Position numbers and translations under genes: made by a program. Shown here piece after piece: positions 8,793-18,311 of a DNA stretch of 64,000 bases. The DNA is taken from NCBI GenBank assembly GCA_965263345.1, contig CBDHHC010000024.1:558001-622000 (forward strand), in the 5' to 3' direction. Under the pieces are notes generated by a model that was not told the origin of the DNA, searched no databases, and was given only the letters and a program-made list of their open reading frames with translations. Origin of the DNA: CBDHHC01 sp965263345. Lineage in GTDB: Bacteria > Pseudomonadota > Alphaproteobacteria > Rhizobiales > CBDHHC01. Positions within the stretch are counted from its first letter, which is position 1. The number at the start of each line of letters is the position of its first letter.

Positions 8793-10622
8793 ATGTTTCA
8801 GAATTTTGAAGATGATCTATTTTTAGGTCAGACCAAACCAAGGCTATTAGAGTTCAGAAAGGGTCTGAAAGATGAAAACCTTGATGGATTTATGCTACAA
8901 CGTACTGATGAATATATGAATGAATATGTTGCAGCTTATGCAGAACGCCTTGCTTGGTTGACAGGCTTCACAGGTTCAACGGGTCAAGCAATTATATTAA
9001 AAAATAAAGCCGCAATTTTTGTAGATGGCCGCTATACATTGCAAGTACAACAACAAGTCCCAGAAGATCTCTTTGAGTCCTTTTTAATAACGGAAAAAAA
9101 TCCAAAAACCTGGCTGAAGGAGAATGTAATAACTGAAGGTCGGATTGGTTTTGATCCAAAACTTTTTACAATTGATCAAATTGAAACATTAGAAAAGTCA
9201 TTAACAACCTCAAAAATATCGCTTGTTCCACTAAAAAATAATCTCATTGATAAAATTTGGAACGATCAACCGTCCCCTCCTAAGGAGCTTGTTAAAGTAC
9301 ATCCATTAAAATATTCCGGCTTAGATGCTGCAAAAAAAATTCAGTCCCTACAAAAAGAACTAAAAAGTGCTGAACAAACATATACGGTTATAACAAAACC
9401 AGATTCGATTGCCTGGCTATTCAATATTCGAGGTCAGGATGTCCCACATACGCCTATAGCCTTATGCTTTGCAATTCTTCACGTAGATCAAAAGCCAAGT
9501 CTATTTATTGATGAAGAAAAACTATCCAATAGTTCCCGTAAGCATATCAAAAAATATGCAGACATCGCTCCAATCTCAAAACTTTCATCCCATCTAAAAG
9601 ACATTGGCAAGAAGAAAGAAAAAGTCAGGCTAGATCATCAATCAACATCATATTGGTTTGCATTAGAACTAAGAAAATCAGGCGCAGAACTTATAAATCA
9701 AAAAGATCTATGCCTACTCCCGAAAGCAATTAAAAATAACACTGAAATCGAAGGTGCTAGGGAGGCCCATATTCGAGATGGCGTAGCTGTATCACGTTTT
9801 CTTTATTGGTTAGATAAAAGCGCCAAAGAAGAGAAAATTGATGAGATTCTTGTTGCTCAGAAATTAGAAAGTTTTCGCCAGGAAACCAAGCTTTTAAAAG
9901 ATATCAGTTTTGATACAATATCAGGTGCAGGTCCCAATGGCGCTATTGTGCATTATCGCGTAACCAAAAGTACGAACCGCGTTTTAAAATCAGGATCCCT
10001 TTATCTTGTAGATTCTGGCGCACAATATCAAGATGGTACAACAGATATCACACGGACTATTGCTATAGGCCAACCGACAAAAGAAATGAAAACACGCTTC
10101 ACCCAAGTCCTTAAAGGAATGATTGCAGTGACTTGTGCTCGTTTCCCAAAAGAGACCACAGGAAGTTCCCTTGATATGCTTGCACGTCATGCGCTCTGGC
10201 AAGCTGGCGTTGATTACGCTCATGGAACAGGACATGGTGTTGGCAGTTATCTCTCCGTGCATGAAGGACCACAAGGTATTTCTAAAAAATCTAATGTAAC
10301 GTTAGAACCAGGCATGATAGTTTCGAACGAACCTGGATATTACAAATCTGGAAAATATGGCATTCGTATTGAAAATCTTATTTTGGTCAAAGAGCCAGCA
10401 CCTATTCGAGGTGGTGAAGTAGAAATGATGAGTTTTGAAACTCTGACATTAGCTCCAATTGATCCAAATTTAATTGATATCACCCTACTCTCGGATGACG
10501 AACTCAATTGGCTAAACCAATATCATAATAGAGTATACAAAACCATTTCACCTAAATTAAACAGTGAGCAGAAAAACTGGTTAAGACAAGTCACGCAAAA
10601 GATGACAAAAAAACAGATTTAA
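8793..10622 (+). CDS. Xaa-Pro aminopeptidase (aminopeptidase P, M24B), long form
   Basis: This cytoplasmic metallopeptidase removes an N-terminal residue that precedes proline. Two creatinase-like N domains (about 1-310) come before the catalytic pita-bread fold. The five metal ligands are visible in order: Asp in LVDSG and Asp in TTDIT (about 406 and 417), His in GTGHGVG (about 480), Glu in SNEPGYY (about 513) and Glu in GIRIEN (about 527). A C-terminal extension of about 60 residues is typical of the 600-residue eukaryote-like form. The 3' end overlaps the convergent CelD-like remnant by 32 bases. Confidence 0.93.
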   Translation: MFQNFEDDLFLGQTKPRLLEFRKGLKDENLDGFMLQRTDEYMNEYVAAYAERLAWLTGFTGSTGQAIILKNKAAIFVDGRYTLQVQQQVPEDLFESFLITEKNPKTWLKENVITEGRIGFDPKLFTIDQIETLEKSLTTSKISLVPLKNNLIDKIWNDQPSPPKELVKVHPLKYSGLDAAKKIQSLQKELKSAEQTYTVITKPDSIAWLFNIRGQDVPHTPIALCFAILHVDQKPSLFIDEEKLSNSSRKHIKKYADIAPISKLSSHLKDIGKKKEKVRLDHQSTSYWFALELRKSGAELINQKDLCLLPKAIKNNTEIEGAREAHIRDGVAVSRFLYWLDKSAKEEKIDEILVAQKLESFRQETKLLKDISFDTISGAGPNGAIVHYRVTKSTNRVLKSGSLYLVDSGAQYQDGTTDITRTIAIGQPTKEMKTRFTQVLKGMIAVTCARFPKETTGSSLDMLARHALWQAGVDYAHGTGHGVGSYLSVHEGPQGISKKSNVTLEPGMIVSNEPGYYKSGKYGIRIENLILVKEPAPIRGGEVEMMSFETLTLAPIDPNLIDITLLSDDELNWLNQYHNRVYKTISPKLNSEQKNWLRQVTQKMTKKQI

Positions 10623-11295
10623 TATTTCTGTAAGTTTTATCCGCAAAGAAATGACTTTGAATCAAACCAGATAACGTATGTCCCATCAAATTGCGTGATA
10701 TAACGCATTCATAATACCCATCTTTAGCTGCAGGAATGCAGACTGCATTTTGCTTCTTTAGAAAAAATAATAAAAGACTTTGAGATTGCACATCTCTTAA
10801 TCTCAAACTGTCCCACTCAACTTTCGTTCTTAAGAAAACATATGCACGTGCGAGCCAATCCAATTTATCTGCATGATTATCAATTAAGAGAGTTGAATGA
10901 TTGGCCTTATGATCACTCAGAAACTGAACTTGACTATAAGTACTTGTCGTATATCTCATTAAAGGTAGGACTAGTATAACTTTACCAGCTTTGCGTCCAA
11001 CTATTGTAATTAATTCAGAACAGGGCTTAGCCATGCTTTTACAGACCTTCCAATTCCATAAATAGCTCGCTGAATTGGTTTGATCCATTATAGTCTTCTG
11101 ATAAAGATTGTTCCATTCACTTTCCAAATCCTGAAACTTATTTTTATCAGAGATCAACTCAAGTGTAATGGGCTCGGTTATAACTGGAAGTTTATGTCCC
11201 TGCCTGAGTGATTTTATTGAATAGGAAGGAGAAGATCGTTCATGAGTAAATCGTTGAGTTTTTTTCTCATGCGCATTTTCAATTGAATATCTCAA
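10591..11295 (-). pseudogene. CelD/BioF2-like acetyltransferase remnant, C-terminal half missing
   Basis: The product shows the N-terminal half of a CelD (cellulose biosynthesis/FemAB-GNAT-like) protein: an ESEWNNLYQKT motif, a SASYLWNWKVC motif corresponding to the family's SPFLSWEW, and ILVLPLMRY. Such proteins are usually 350-400 residues, with the acetyltransferase core in the second half. Here the frame ends after about 234 residues, inside the convergent aminopeptidase gene, so the core is absent. The best start is TTG 11295, because a perfect AAAGGAG lies 8 bases before it; an ATG at 11334 has no ribosome site. It may still make a short protein, but an enzyme function is unlikely. Confidence 0.55.
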
Positions 11296-11428
11296 GATCC
11301 GAACTCCTTTAATAACTGGGTAGATCCGAACCATATAAGTATAAAATTAACGAAAATAAAAAAAAGCCCTAAAAAAGTATTACTAAAATGACCCAAATTG
11401 CATGAAATGAGAAAAAAATTATAGAAAA

Positions 11429-13171
11429 CTAAGAAGAGCTATCATAGCGCCATATTTTGACAGCTTCATCAGCCATAAGCTTTTGACGTTCCATGATCTC
11501 ATCAATACCCCATTTCTGCATTGCAACAACCCATTCAGTTATTGCAATACTATCTTTTATATACGCCTCTTTCTTTGTTTCAAAATCAGAATTCCCAATA
11601 CCCTGATTTAGTTTTGAAGAGAGCAAAGTCATATTTCCCAAATAGTGTACATATTGCTCGATGCCTTCTAGGCTCTTTTGATCAACATCTTTCCAGTACT
11701 CATCATATTTTATTGGTACGATATGCTCTAGATCCGTCACCGATGTATTCGTCTGTGTTTCCATAGACGGTCGACCATCTAAAGAATTATTAATCTCTAT
11801 TAGGATATATCGAGCAAGTGCTTTGTCGCGCGTAAACTTATTACTGAAAGCTTCATGGAATTGCTGATCATCTGGATAAAGATCAGCAAAAAACTTTGAG
11901 AAAACTTCGTCCGCCGTCGTATTTGGATTTTTTCTGATATGGTGTGCTGCATTAATATAGACCGATGTCAGACTAGCTGCTGGCATTCCGCAGATTGTGC
12001 TATACCTGAATGTAAAGATGGTAAGCATCCTCAACATATCTACGCACATTTTTGGATTAGATTCTAATATTGCCAACAACACAATAAAAAGCTGCTCTGC
12101 CTGCATGACTTTTGTTGCATGCAACAAATGCCTTAAGTGATATCTTTTCCCCTTGGCATATTTATCCCAAAGATGATGATCATAAGAAAAGAACGCACCA
12201 TATAAAGCGGAAGGCTCGACAAGACTTGCCGTATATTCTTCTGCCATGTCGGATGTAATGATATAAGATTGAATCTTGATAAAAAGATCTTTTTCTCTCA
12301 CTTCACCTTTGGTTGACATCCAATGGTGTCTGATAAACTTTACAGTTCTCTGATATCCTAAATGCTGACTAATAATTTCCCAGTTGGTCTGTACTGATCT
12401 CAATTTTTCATTTGCAATTGAAAACATATGATTTTTCAACAAGTCAAATTTTGAAAGATCCCGTCCGCGCTCATTTAATGTTTCAAACAAACGGAATGCA
12501 TCCTGATCATTTCCAACATTGATATTAATGATGACAAGTTTCTTATCATAAGCTGCTAAAATTGATGAGGTTAAATTCTCAATTTGCCAGTCCTGCTCGC
12601 ACATATCTTTAATTTTATTGTGCATGTAATCATAACATGAGGCTAAGTATTTATTGGATGTCGGCAGCCCAGATTTTTGAGCTAATGTCTTCGCATCAAA
12701 AGGAGTATATTTTTGAAAAATATAGTTGTGATAAAAATCTTTGTCGTAACCATTCAATATGAGTTTTGGAGTAAAATGCCCTGTGCCCTGCATATTTACA
12801 AGAAAGTGCTCTTCTAACTCATTTGCAAGATCATTTTTCCCACATTCAATTAAATGATTTCTTAATGCACATAAAAGGATGGAAGCAGTCGTTAATCGTT
12901 GCTGCCCGTCAATTATAAAAAGTTGTGGAGCCTCTTCAACATTAAAAACAACAGAGCCTAATAGATACTCAGAAGAGTCTTCAAGAAAAGTCTGCGAAAT
13001 GTCCTGCCAAAAATCTGAGAAGTTACCTGTATCCCAAGCATAGTAGCGTTGAAATAATGGAACAACATAATTCTCTTCCGCGCGAAGAAGAGCACCTAGT
13101 GTGGTTTTATGACATGAAAAAGAATCCACTATTTGAACATTCTTACGCATATACAAAACAGTTGCTTTCAC
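11429..13171 (-). CDS. GmrSD-type DUF262/DUF1524 protein, possible type IV restriction enzyme
   Basis: The DUF262 (GmrS-like) nucleotide-hydrolysing domain comes first, with VPLFQRYYAW and the signature IDGQQRLTT (about residues 86-94). FETLNERGRDLSKFDLLKNH follows near 240. The C-terminal DUF1524 HNH-type nuclease shows DLEHIVP (about 480) and LGNMTLLSSKLN with a final conserved F..K. Fused proteins of this type belong to the GmrSD group, which includes enzymes that cut DNA with modified bases such as glucosylated hydroxymethylcytosine, so an anti-phage role is reasonable but inferred. At 580 residues it is complete. No methylase or other defence gene is adjacent. The GTG at 13171 is the longest start; ATG 13150 is equally possible. 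Confidence 0.8.
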   Translation of the reverse strand: MKATVLYMRKNVQIVDSFSCHKTTLGALLRAEENYVVPLFQRYYAWDTGNFSDFWQDISQTFLEDSSEYLLGSVVFNVEEAPQLFIIDGQQRLTTASILLCALRNHLIECGKNDLANELEEHFLVNMQGTGHFTPKLILNGYDKDFYHNYIFQKYTPFDAKTLAQKSGLPTSNKYLASCYDYMHNKIKDMCEQDWQIENLTSSILAAYDKKLVIININVGNDQDAFRLFETLNERGRDLSKFDLLKNHMFSIANEKLRSVQTNWEIISQHLGYQRTVKFIRHHWMSTKGEVREKDLFIKIQSYIITSDMAEEYTASLVEPSALYGAFFSYDHHLWDKYAKGKRYHLRHLLHATKVMQAEQLFIVLLAILESNPKMCVDMLRMLTIFTFRYSTICGMPAASLTSVYINAAHHIRKNPNTTADEVFSKFFADLYPDDQQFHEAFSNKFTRDKALARYILIEINNSLDGRPSMETQTNTSVTDLEHIVPIKYDEYWKDVDQKSLEGIEQYVHYLGNMTLLSSKLNQGIGNSDFETKKEAYIKDSIAITEWVVAMQKWGIDEIMERQKLMADEAVKIWRYDSSS

Positions 13172-13629
13172 TCTCAGAACTTATCTGTGATGTCTGAAAA
13201 ATATGTGGAGACAAGCGATCAATATAAACAAACTAACTTTACAGCTGTTTGATCATTGAACTTTTCACCAGTTCCATATTTTGTGATTTACATGAAGCGC
13301 TGTTTTAGACCCAAAGGCTGCTAATACACAAGCTCTAAATGCAAATTATCACTTTTTATCTATAAGAGTCTTGATATATGAACTATTAATTATTCAAATA
13401 TAACCATAATTTATTTTATGTTATGGAGTTAGACTCCTGATAATATGGTACATTTATCTAATAACTCACTATCAAAAGAACACATATCATTACAATATAC
13501 AGAATATTGCACCCTCTCCTAGTATATAACATGACATTTTTTTTTAGGTCATAAAAAGGTGTAAATTAAAAATTGTATATTTTTTAGAGAGCTGCCGCAG
13601 GAATACAACACTCATTAGGTTTTTATACG
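13172..13629. other. intergenic gap between divergent genes
   Basis: This AT-rich sequence separates the GmrSD-like gene (leftward) from the DUF924 gene (rightward) and must hold both promoters. A minor palindrome, GGAGTTAGACTCC (near 13425), is the only structure I noticed; it has no T tail. No RNA gene or small coding frame was seen. Confidence 0.35.
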
Positions 13630-14187
13630 ATGAATATTACAGACACCCCCACAGACATAACAACAGTTCTAACGTTCTGGTTTAAGGAACTGCAACCCTC
13701 AGACTGGTGGAGAAATACAGAACTTGATCAAATTATTCATACCCGTTTTTTACCACTTTTTGAAAAGATAGAAAACGATATCCCTGATAATTGGCTCCAA
13801 ACACCACAGGGATGTCTTGCAGCAATCATCATATTAGATCAATTTCCCAGGAACTTATTCCGTGGAAATGCTAGGGCCTTTGCAACCGATGCAAAAGCAC
13901 GGAAAATTACTATGCATGCCTTAGAAAATAGCTTTGAAAAAAATCTAAACTCACCCGAAAAAACCTTTTTATATATTCCTTTACAACATAGCGAAAACAA
14001 GGAAGACCAAAATCTTTCTGTAAAATTATATAGTGAACTAACGGATGGAAATAGTTTTGAGTTTGCCAAAGAACATAAAAAAGTTATTGATCAATTTGGC
14101 AGATTTCCCCATAGAAATGAAATATTAAACAGAAAATCAACCAACGCAGAGTTGGAATATTTAGCTCAGCACACCAATAACTGGTAA
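13630..14187 (+). CDS. DUF924 family protein
   Basis: The product has 185 residues and the usual DUF924 (PF06041) landmarks: VLTFWF at the N-terminus, a WW pair (PSDWWRN), ILLDQFPRNLFRGNARAFATD as IILDQFPRN-FRG-ARAF, FLYIPLQHSE and FGRFPHRN. It is soluble and helical, with a TPR-like architecture in known members. The biochemical function is unknown. The stop is 14 bases from the convergent lipoprotein gene, so the two genes may share a terminator region, although no hairpin is seen there. Confidence 0.88.
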   Translation: MNITDTPTDITTVLTFWFKELQPSDWWRNTELDQIIHTRFLPLFEKIENDIPDNWLQTPQGCLAAIIILDQFPRNLFRGNARAFATDAKARKITMHALENSFEKNLNSPEKTFLYIPLQHSENKEDQNLSVKLYSELTDGNSFEFAKEHKKVIDQFGRFPHRNEILNRKSTNAELEYLAQHTNNW

Positions 14188-14200
14188 AAGTTTTTTACCT

Positions 14201-14641
14201 TCAACTTTTTTTGATGGTTTTAGGGCTAGGAGTGTAGTCACCTTTTAAGTGTCTATTCAGGTCGACACGAATTTTCTCTACACGTTTTGAGTTACAATAT
14301 TCTGGATCTTTCTTTATCTTATTGAGGACCGTTTTGTAGGTGAAGTCGTAAGCTTGCTTAATTTTCTGCAGTTCTGGCCCTAACGTTCCTTTACCGGCTT
14401 CATATGCAAAATAAGTGGAGCGCAACTGACTAGAATTAAAATAAAAGCCACATCTAGAGGCTCTAGCAGAAGTTAATCCGACTTGTATAGGACTTGCAAG
14501 CGGATCAATTCTAACGGCAGTTGAAACTTGTTTTTTTTCACTGGAAAAGAAACCACCGAGACTTGCCGTTGAAGCCCCACATCCAACGAGACCAAACAGA
14601 AAAAAAATGTAAACAGGAGTATATAAAAAGACCTTATTCAC
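14201..14641 (-). CDS. small putative lipoprotein, unknown
   Basis: A hydrophobic N-terminal stretch ends in the lipobox LVGC, so the mature protein should be lipid-modified and attached to a membrane. Three further cysteines (SRCGF, PEYCNS and the lipidated one) and a charged, Lys-rich C-terminal helix remain. I do not recognise the family. The GTG at 14641 is chosen because GGGAG lies 8 bases upstream; the ATG at 14656 is the longer option and lacks a ribosome site. It is the first of three lipoprotein genes in a row on this strand. Confidence 0.6.
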   Translation of the reverse strand: MNKVFLYTPVYIFFLFGLVGCGASTASLGGFFSSEKKQVSTAVRIDPLASPIQVGLTSARASRCGFYFNSSQLRSTYFAYEAGKGTLGPELQKIKQAYDFTYKTVLNKIKKDPEYCNSKRVEKIRVDLNRHLKGDYTPSPKTIKKS

Positions 14642-14833
14642 GTGTTTGACTCCCATGGCTTCAAGCCATTTAATGAGTAAAAATATAGAACCTGTATAAC
14701 CTTATCTACCAAAATATCCAAGAACTTAACTTAAGATATCTTCTTTTAAGTTATTTTAACAATATATTGTAGCGTATAACTCTAATCTATTGATTTTGCA
14801 ATAATTTCACTCATACTTTTAGAATCTAAAAAA

Positions 14834-15196
14834 CTATATACAACGAGAATTATATTCTTTAGTAAGCTTCTTATCGAGATTTATCGTAATGACCCCAATA
14901 TCAAACGCTTTCTGATATTTCTTATTAGGTTGTCCCTTGTGAGTAACTACATAATTTGTAGCCTTTTTATTGAGTTCGTTTGTATATTTAAGTTCTTTTT
15001 GCAGCTTCGCACAGTCATACTTGCTCAAATTATCTGTGATTTTTTTTGAATATGCATCCGGATCCTTGAGTTCGTCTAGAGATAATTCTGGTTTTTTATT
15101 GAATGCAGATAAGTTAAGTTTATTATCTTTACCACAAGCGGTAACGAATAATAAGGCTATTAATATAACTACAGAAGCGAGCTTTTTTTTACTCAT
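14834..15196 (-). CDS. small putative lipoprotein, unknown
   Basis: Starting at ATG 15196, the protein opens with MSKKK, a hydrophobic core and the lipobox VTAC-G, giving a mature chain of about 100 residues. The rest is hydrophilic with SKYDCAKLQKEL near the middle and a terminal NSRCI; the two cysteines could form a disulfide. A longer frame reaches 15280, but its extra 28 residues would place the signal peptide internally, so the short start is preferred. The function is unknown. Confidence 0.6.
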   Translation of the reverse strand: MSKKKLASVVILIALLFVTACGKDNKLNLSAFNKKPELSLDELKDPDAYSKKITDNLSKYDCAKLQKELKYTNELNKKATNYVVTHKGQPNKKYQKAFDIGVITINLDKKLTKEYNSRCI

Positions 15197-15357
15197 GACA
15201 TAAATCTTTTTCACAACCCATATAGCCTTAATAATTGCCTGTTTTGAGATAAGACTTAAAGATGGACCACACGTTTGCATGTATTATTTATATATATTAT
15301 TACAAAAACAAAAATTATTATAAGGTCTAAAAGAGATTTTTTTTTGAATTAAAAAAG

Positions 15358-16317
15358 TTATTTTAGAGACTTAACCCGATTTCTAACTCGCACTTCTTTA
15401 GATGGTATTTGTGCAGACTTTCCAATTTCTGTGACCATATCAGACAACCATAAACGCAGATCATTAATCTTGCTATCATGGGATTTATGCTTAAATTGAG
15501 TAGACTTTTTAGAATATCCAACTTTTTTTCTAATAGGTTTGTGTTTTTTTACAAGAGTTGTAAAACGACTTGGATTTTCTCGAGCTATCTTATCATAAGT
15601 ACTTTTAAATATGACAATATTTTTACGAAGCAGCTCTAAATCGACTTTCACATTCAATAAATTAGCCGAAGGCGTCTCTAATTTTGTACGTTCAATGGCA
15701 TACATATAATTCGCCGTTCGTTCAGACAAATTCTCAAAAATATAATTTATTAATCGACGATTCTCATGAATTCGAGAAACTGTGCGAACACGATCTTGAT
15801 TGGTGATTGTTAAATGACCACTCTTCAAAACCTCTATACGTTTATCATCGTCCTTTTTGATTTGTTTTGCTGTTTTAGAAAAGAAAGATAGCCAGGATTG
15901 ATCCGATTTGATTTGTGATGAAATATAAGCAACCCGTGTCGCGCCGTCCGAATAATTTAAAGTTGTAAGGTCTTCAGCGAAAGATATAGGTTCTAATGTT
16001 GTTAAAGGGATAATTGTCTCTCGTCGTAACGGCAAACTATAATGAGCTGCTATATCCCTAAGATTAATCTCATCTTGTGTTAAATTGTAAATATAACCTG
16101 TGTAGCTCCCAGGGGCTAAATTATTGATTGCGGGACTATCATATAACAAAGCATTCACGCCTTCATTGACGAGATTCTCCCACAAACGAGGCTCAGGCCT
16201 ACCAAAATCGCCTTTATGAGAACAGCCTGCAAACATCAATATAAGAATGAAATAAGCATACTTGATAAGCTGATAAATTTTGTTTGCAGAGCTTAAGAGC
16301 ATTAGGGCCGCTTTCAT
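15358..16317 (-). CDS. putative lipoprotein, unknown
   Basis: The N-terminal hydrophobic segment ends in FAGC-S, a lipobox. The mature protein, about 285 residues, has no family I recognise. It contains a mixed alpha region, a long helical stretch in the second half (about 190-260), and a basic, Lys/Ser-rich segment before the C-terminus (KKHKPIRKKVGYSKK). ATG 16317 is the most natural start; the frame is open from a TTG at 16362. Together with the two lipoprotein genes downstream it forms a same-strand group, but gaps of 160 bases or more argue against a tight operon. Confidence 0.55.
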   Translation of the reverse strand: MKAALMLLSSANKIYQLIKYAYFILILMFAGCSHKGDFGRPEPRLWENLVNEGVNALLYDSPAINNLAPGSYTGYIYNLTQDEINLRDIAAHYSLPLRRETIIPLTTLEPISFAEDLTTLNYSDGATRVAYISSQIKSDQSWLSFFSKTAKQIKKDDDKRIEVLKSGHLTITNQDRVRTVSRIHENRRLINYIFENLSERTANYMYAIERTKLETPSANLLNVKVDLELLRKNIVIFKSTYDKIARENPSRFTTLVKKHKPIRKKVGYSKKSTQFKHKSHDSKINDLRLWLSDMVTEIGKSAQIPSKEVRVRNRVKSLK

Positions 16318-16383
16318 AAATGGATAAAATCCATCTTTCTCAATTAGCGCGACACCTAACAAAAGCGCATTTTATCTTTCAAT

Positions 16384-16590
16384 TTACCTATCAAATAAAA
16401 TACTATGATCTTCGTCCATAAATTCGAATGAGTCTTGAAAAATCATCTCATCATCTGGCTCGACATGCCTCTCGACCCTGATCCCTGGGAAAATGATGAT
16501 TTCACAATCTCTGAATTCTGTATCTGTCTTTTCAGATAATTGGCACGACACATTCCGTCTATACAGACAGAACTCTATGACTTCCCCCAT
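16384..16590 (-). CDS. small acidic protein, unknown
   Basis: The product is a 68-residue acidic protein with the pattern MGEVIEF, then EIIIFPGIRVERH and a terminal acidic tail. A GGAG lies 10 bases before the ATG. Short proteins with a similar FFTGVRYER-like core occur in Hyphomicrobiales as conserved hypotheticals, which I recall but cannot verify here. The role is unknown. Confidence 0.5.
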   Translation of the reverse strand: MGEVIEFCLYRRNVSCQLSEKTDTEFRDCEIIIFPGIRVERHVEPDDEMIFQDSFEFMDEDHSILFDR

Positions 16591-16814
16591 AATTTAATAC
16601 TCCGACTCGCACAAAACACTAATAGAAAACTCAAAACTCAAAACTTATCAAGTTAAACTCAAGATTAGATACATATATAATTGAGTTTTATATTTATATG
16701 TGCACGGGTATATTTTATATTTATTACGTTTTGATAAATATACATGATTTTATATTTTGTAAAAACATATTTTATATGAAATATAATTTTAAGAAATATG
16801 TGCAAAAAAATAGT

Positions 16815-17162
16815 CTAGAATTTATAAATAGCATCTTCTAAAAAGTGCCGCCCCTGTTTATCCTCCAATTCAATAATCCACATATCTGGATCTGATAAAC
16901 TTTGGGTTTGAAGATACTGGTCTACATCACGCTCAGATAGTTTTATACCTTCCTCATGAGCTAACCACATTCGATCATAACTGTCCTCGCTAAACCCTGT
17001 AGGAGCTGGCGTATATAGATAAGCCAAACCATCTAATGTATTAATTTTTATATAGATTGCCCCTGCATCATTATCACCCCGTCGACAAACAGCCGCAAAA
17101 AGTCCCTGACTTTGGCAATGTCGAATATATGCAGAGGTCCATATCTCTGATTTTACACGCAT
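16815..17162 (-). CDS. DUF1491 family protein
   Basis: The 115-residue product has the DUF1491 pattern found almost only in alphaproteobacteria: an opening like RVKSEIWTSAYIR, VCRRGDNDAGAIYIKI, and WIIELEDKQGRHFLE near the end. The function is unknown. It begins 4 bases after the stop of the peptidoglycan-binding protein gene, so the two are almost certainly co-transcribed. Confidence 0.85.
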   Translation of the reverse strand: MRVKSEIWTSAYIRHCQSQGLFAAVCRRGDNDAGAIYIKINTLDGLAYLYTPAPTGFSEDSYDRMWLAHEEGIKLSERDVDQYLQTQSLSDPDMWIIELEDKQGRHFLEDAIYKF

Positions 17163-17166
17163 ATAG

Positions 17167-17859
17167 CTATCTTTTGTTGGAACCGAGCGCTCTTTTAGAG
17201 AATTGAAATAATTCTCTCAAAAGCAAACCAGACACACGCCCTGTGAGTTTAATCTTCCTGTGTTTCTCGAATTTACGGATCGCTTTCCTGGTTTCTTTAC
17301 CCATAAAACCATCAGCTTTCCCATTAAAATATTCAAGATCTTGTAAGACTTTTTGCACTTCACGAATAATATCATGACTTGCTTTTGTCATATTAGATTT
17401 GCTTATTTTACGAGTATTCTCTTTTGAAACACCAAAAATGATATTTTGTAAGATTTGCTCATTTGGCGTAGCTGTTAAAGGCAACCCATGATCAAATTCA
17501 TAGGCCAGAATTGCAGCACGTGTTACAATACCGGCAGATCCATCTCTGGCTGGCTTATATTTCCTGGCCAATAATTCTCTTTGAATAGCAGCCACCAGTT
17601 CCAAAGAACTGTCTTCTTTCACTTTCAAAAAATCTACTTTTGGAATAGAAGCAGTTGAAGGTGGCTTTATACCAGGCTTGCTTTGTCTAGAACGAGCAGG
17701 GTCACGAACTTCAGGTGCAGGAGCATAACGTTTCTTATGAGAATCAATTGAAGCGTCCTGGAAATACAAAGCATTGACAGTTATTCCTACAGCCAACACA
17801 AGAAATCCAAGAAAATTTAGCCGTGCCTGTAAAGGTGTCATGGCTTCAATTTGCTCCAA
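17167..17859 (-). CDS. membrane-anchored protein with two peptidoglycan-binding domains
   Basis: A single transmembrane segment lies at about residues 14-32 (LNFLGFLVLAVGI), followed by a Pro/Ser/Lys-rich linker. Two PG_binding_1-like domains follow: about 88-140 (IQRELLARKYKPARDG) and about 165-220 (VQKVLQDLEYFNGKADGFMG). The second is a good match, with the DG-G-T-AI-FE pattern of the fold. The protein probably sits in the inner membrane and touches the wall through its periplasmic part. The operon partner is DUF1491, a pairing common in alphaproteobacteria. Confidence 0.8.
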   Translation of the reverse strand: MEQIEAMTPLQARLNFLGFLVLAVGITVNALYFQDASIDSHKKRYAPAPEVRDPARSRQSKPGIKPPSTASIPKVDFLKVKEDSSLELVAAIQRELLARKYKPARDGSAGIVTRAAILAYEFDHGLPLTATPNEQILQNIIFGVSKENTRKISKSNMTKASHDIIREVQKVLQDLEYFNGKADGFMGKETRKAIRKFEKHRKIKLTGRVSGLLLRELFQFSKRALGSNKR

Positions 17860-18311
17860 GATTTAAACTCCAACTCTACTTGTTACTAAAAGATTAATGA
17901 AATTTCAGTTAAGTTTTATAACTTAATAATAATATTTTTTTTCCCTATAATAAGACCCCTGACATTAATATGCTCAAATAACACGAAAAATATCAGATAT
18001 GTATAAGGTCATTCCTTGCTAATTAACATAGATCAACCAAATAATTGTTAGATTTTTATATTTAATAAAACACTAAACAGGTGATATATAAATGTAATAA
18101 TCTACATATAACAAGTATAACACTCTGATATTTGGGCAAAAAGAAAATATATTTCAAATTTTAATAAAACAATACAAAAATTATAGTCAAATATTATTAG
18201 TTTTTGTCCTTAATTCATATTAATTTCGAACTCCATTTTTTCAGCTTTATTATTTCGTGTCTGATACTGTTCTTTTATTGAATAAGATAAAAAACATGAA
18301 AGTGGTTGAAA
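17860..18311. other. AT-rich divergent intergenic region
   Basis: This very AT-rich spacer lies between the leftward peptidoglycan-binding gene and the rightward DUF5330 gene. No hairpin with a T tail, no clear promoter pair with 16-18 spacing and no coding frame could be supported. Confidence 0.35.

Noticed and set aside
13200..13629. Prophage or integration site next to the GmrSD gene
   Set aside because: No integrase, tRNA target or att-like duplication was found.
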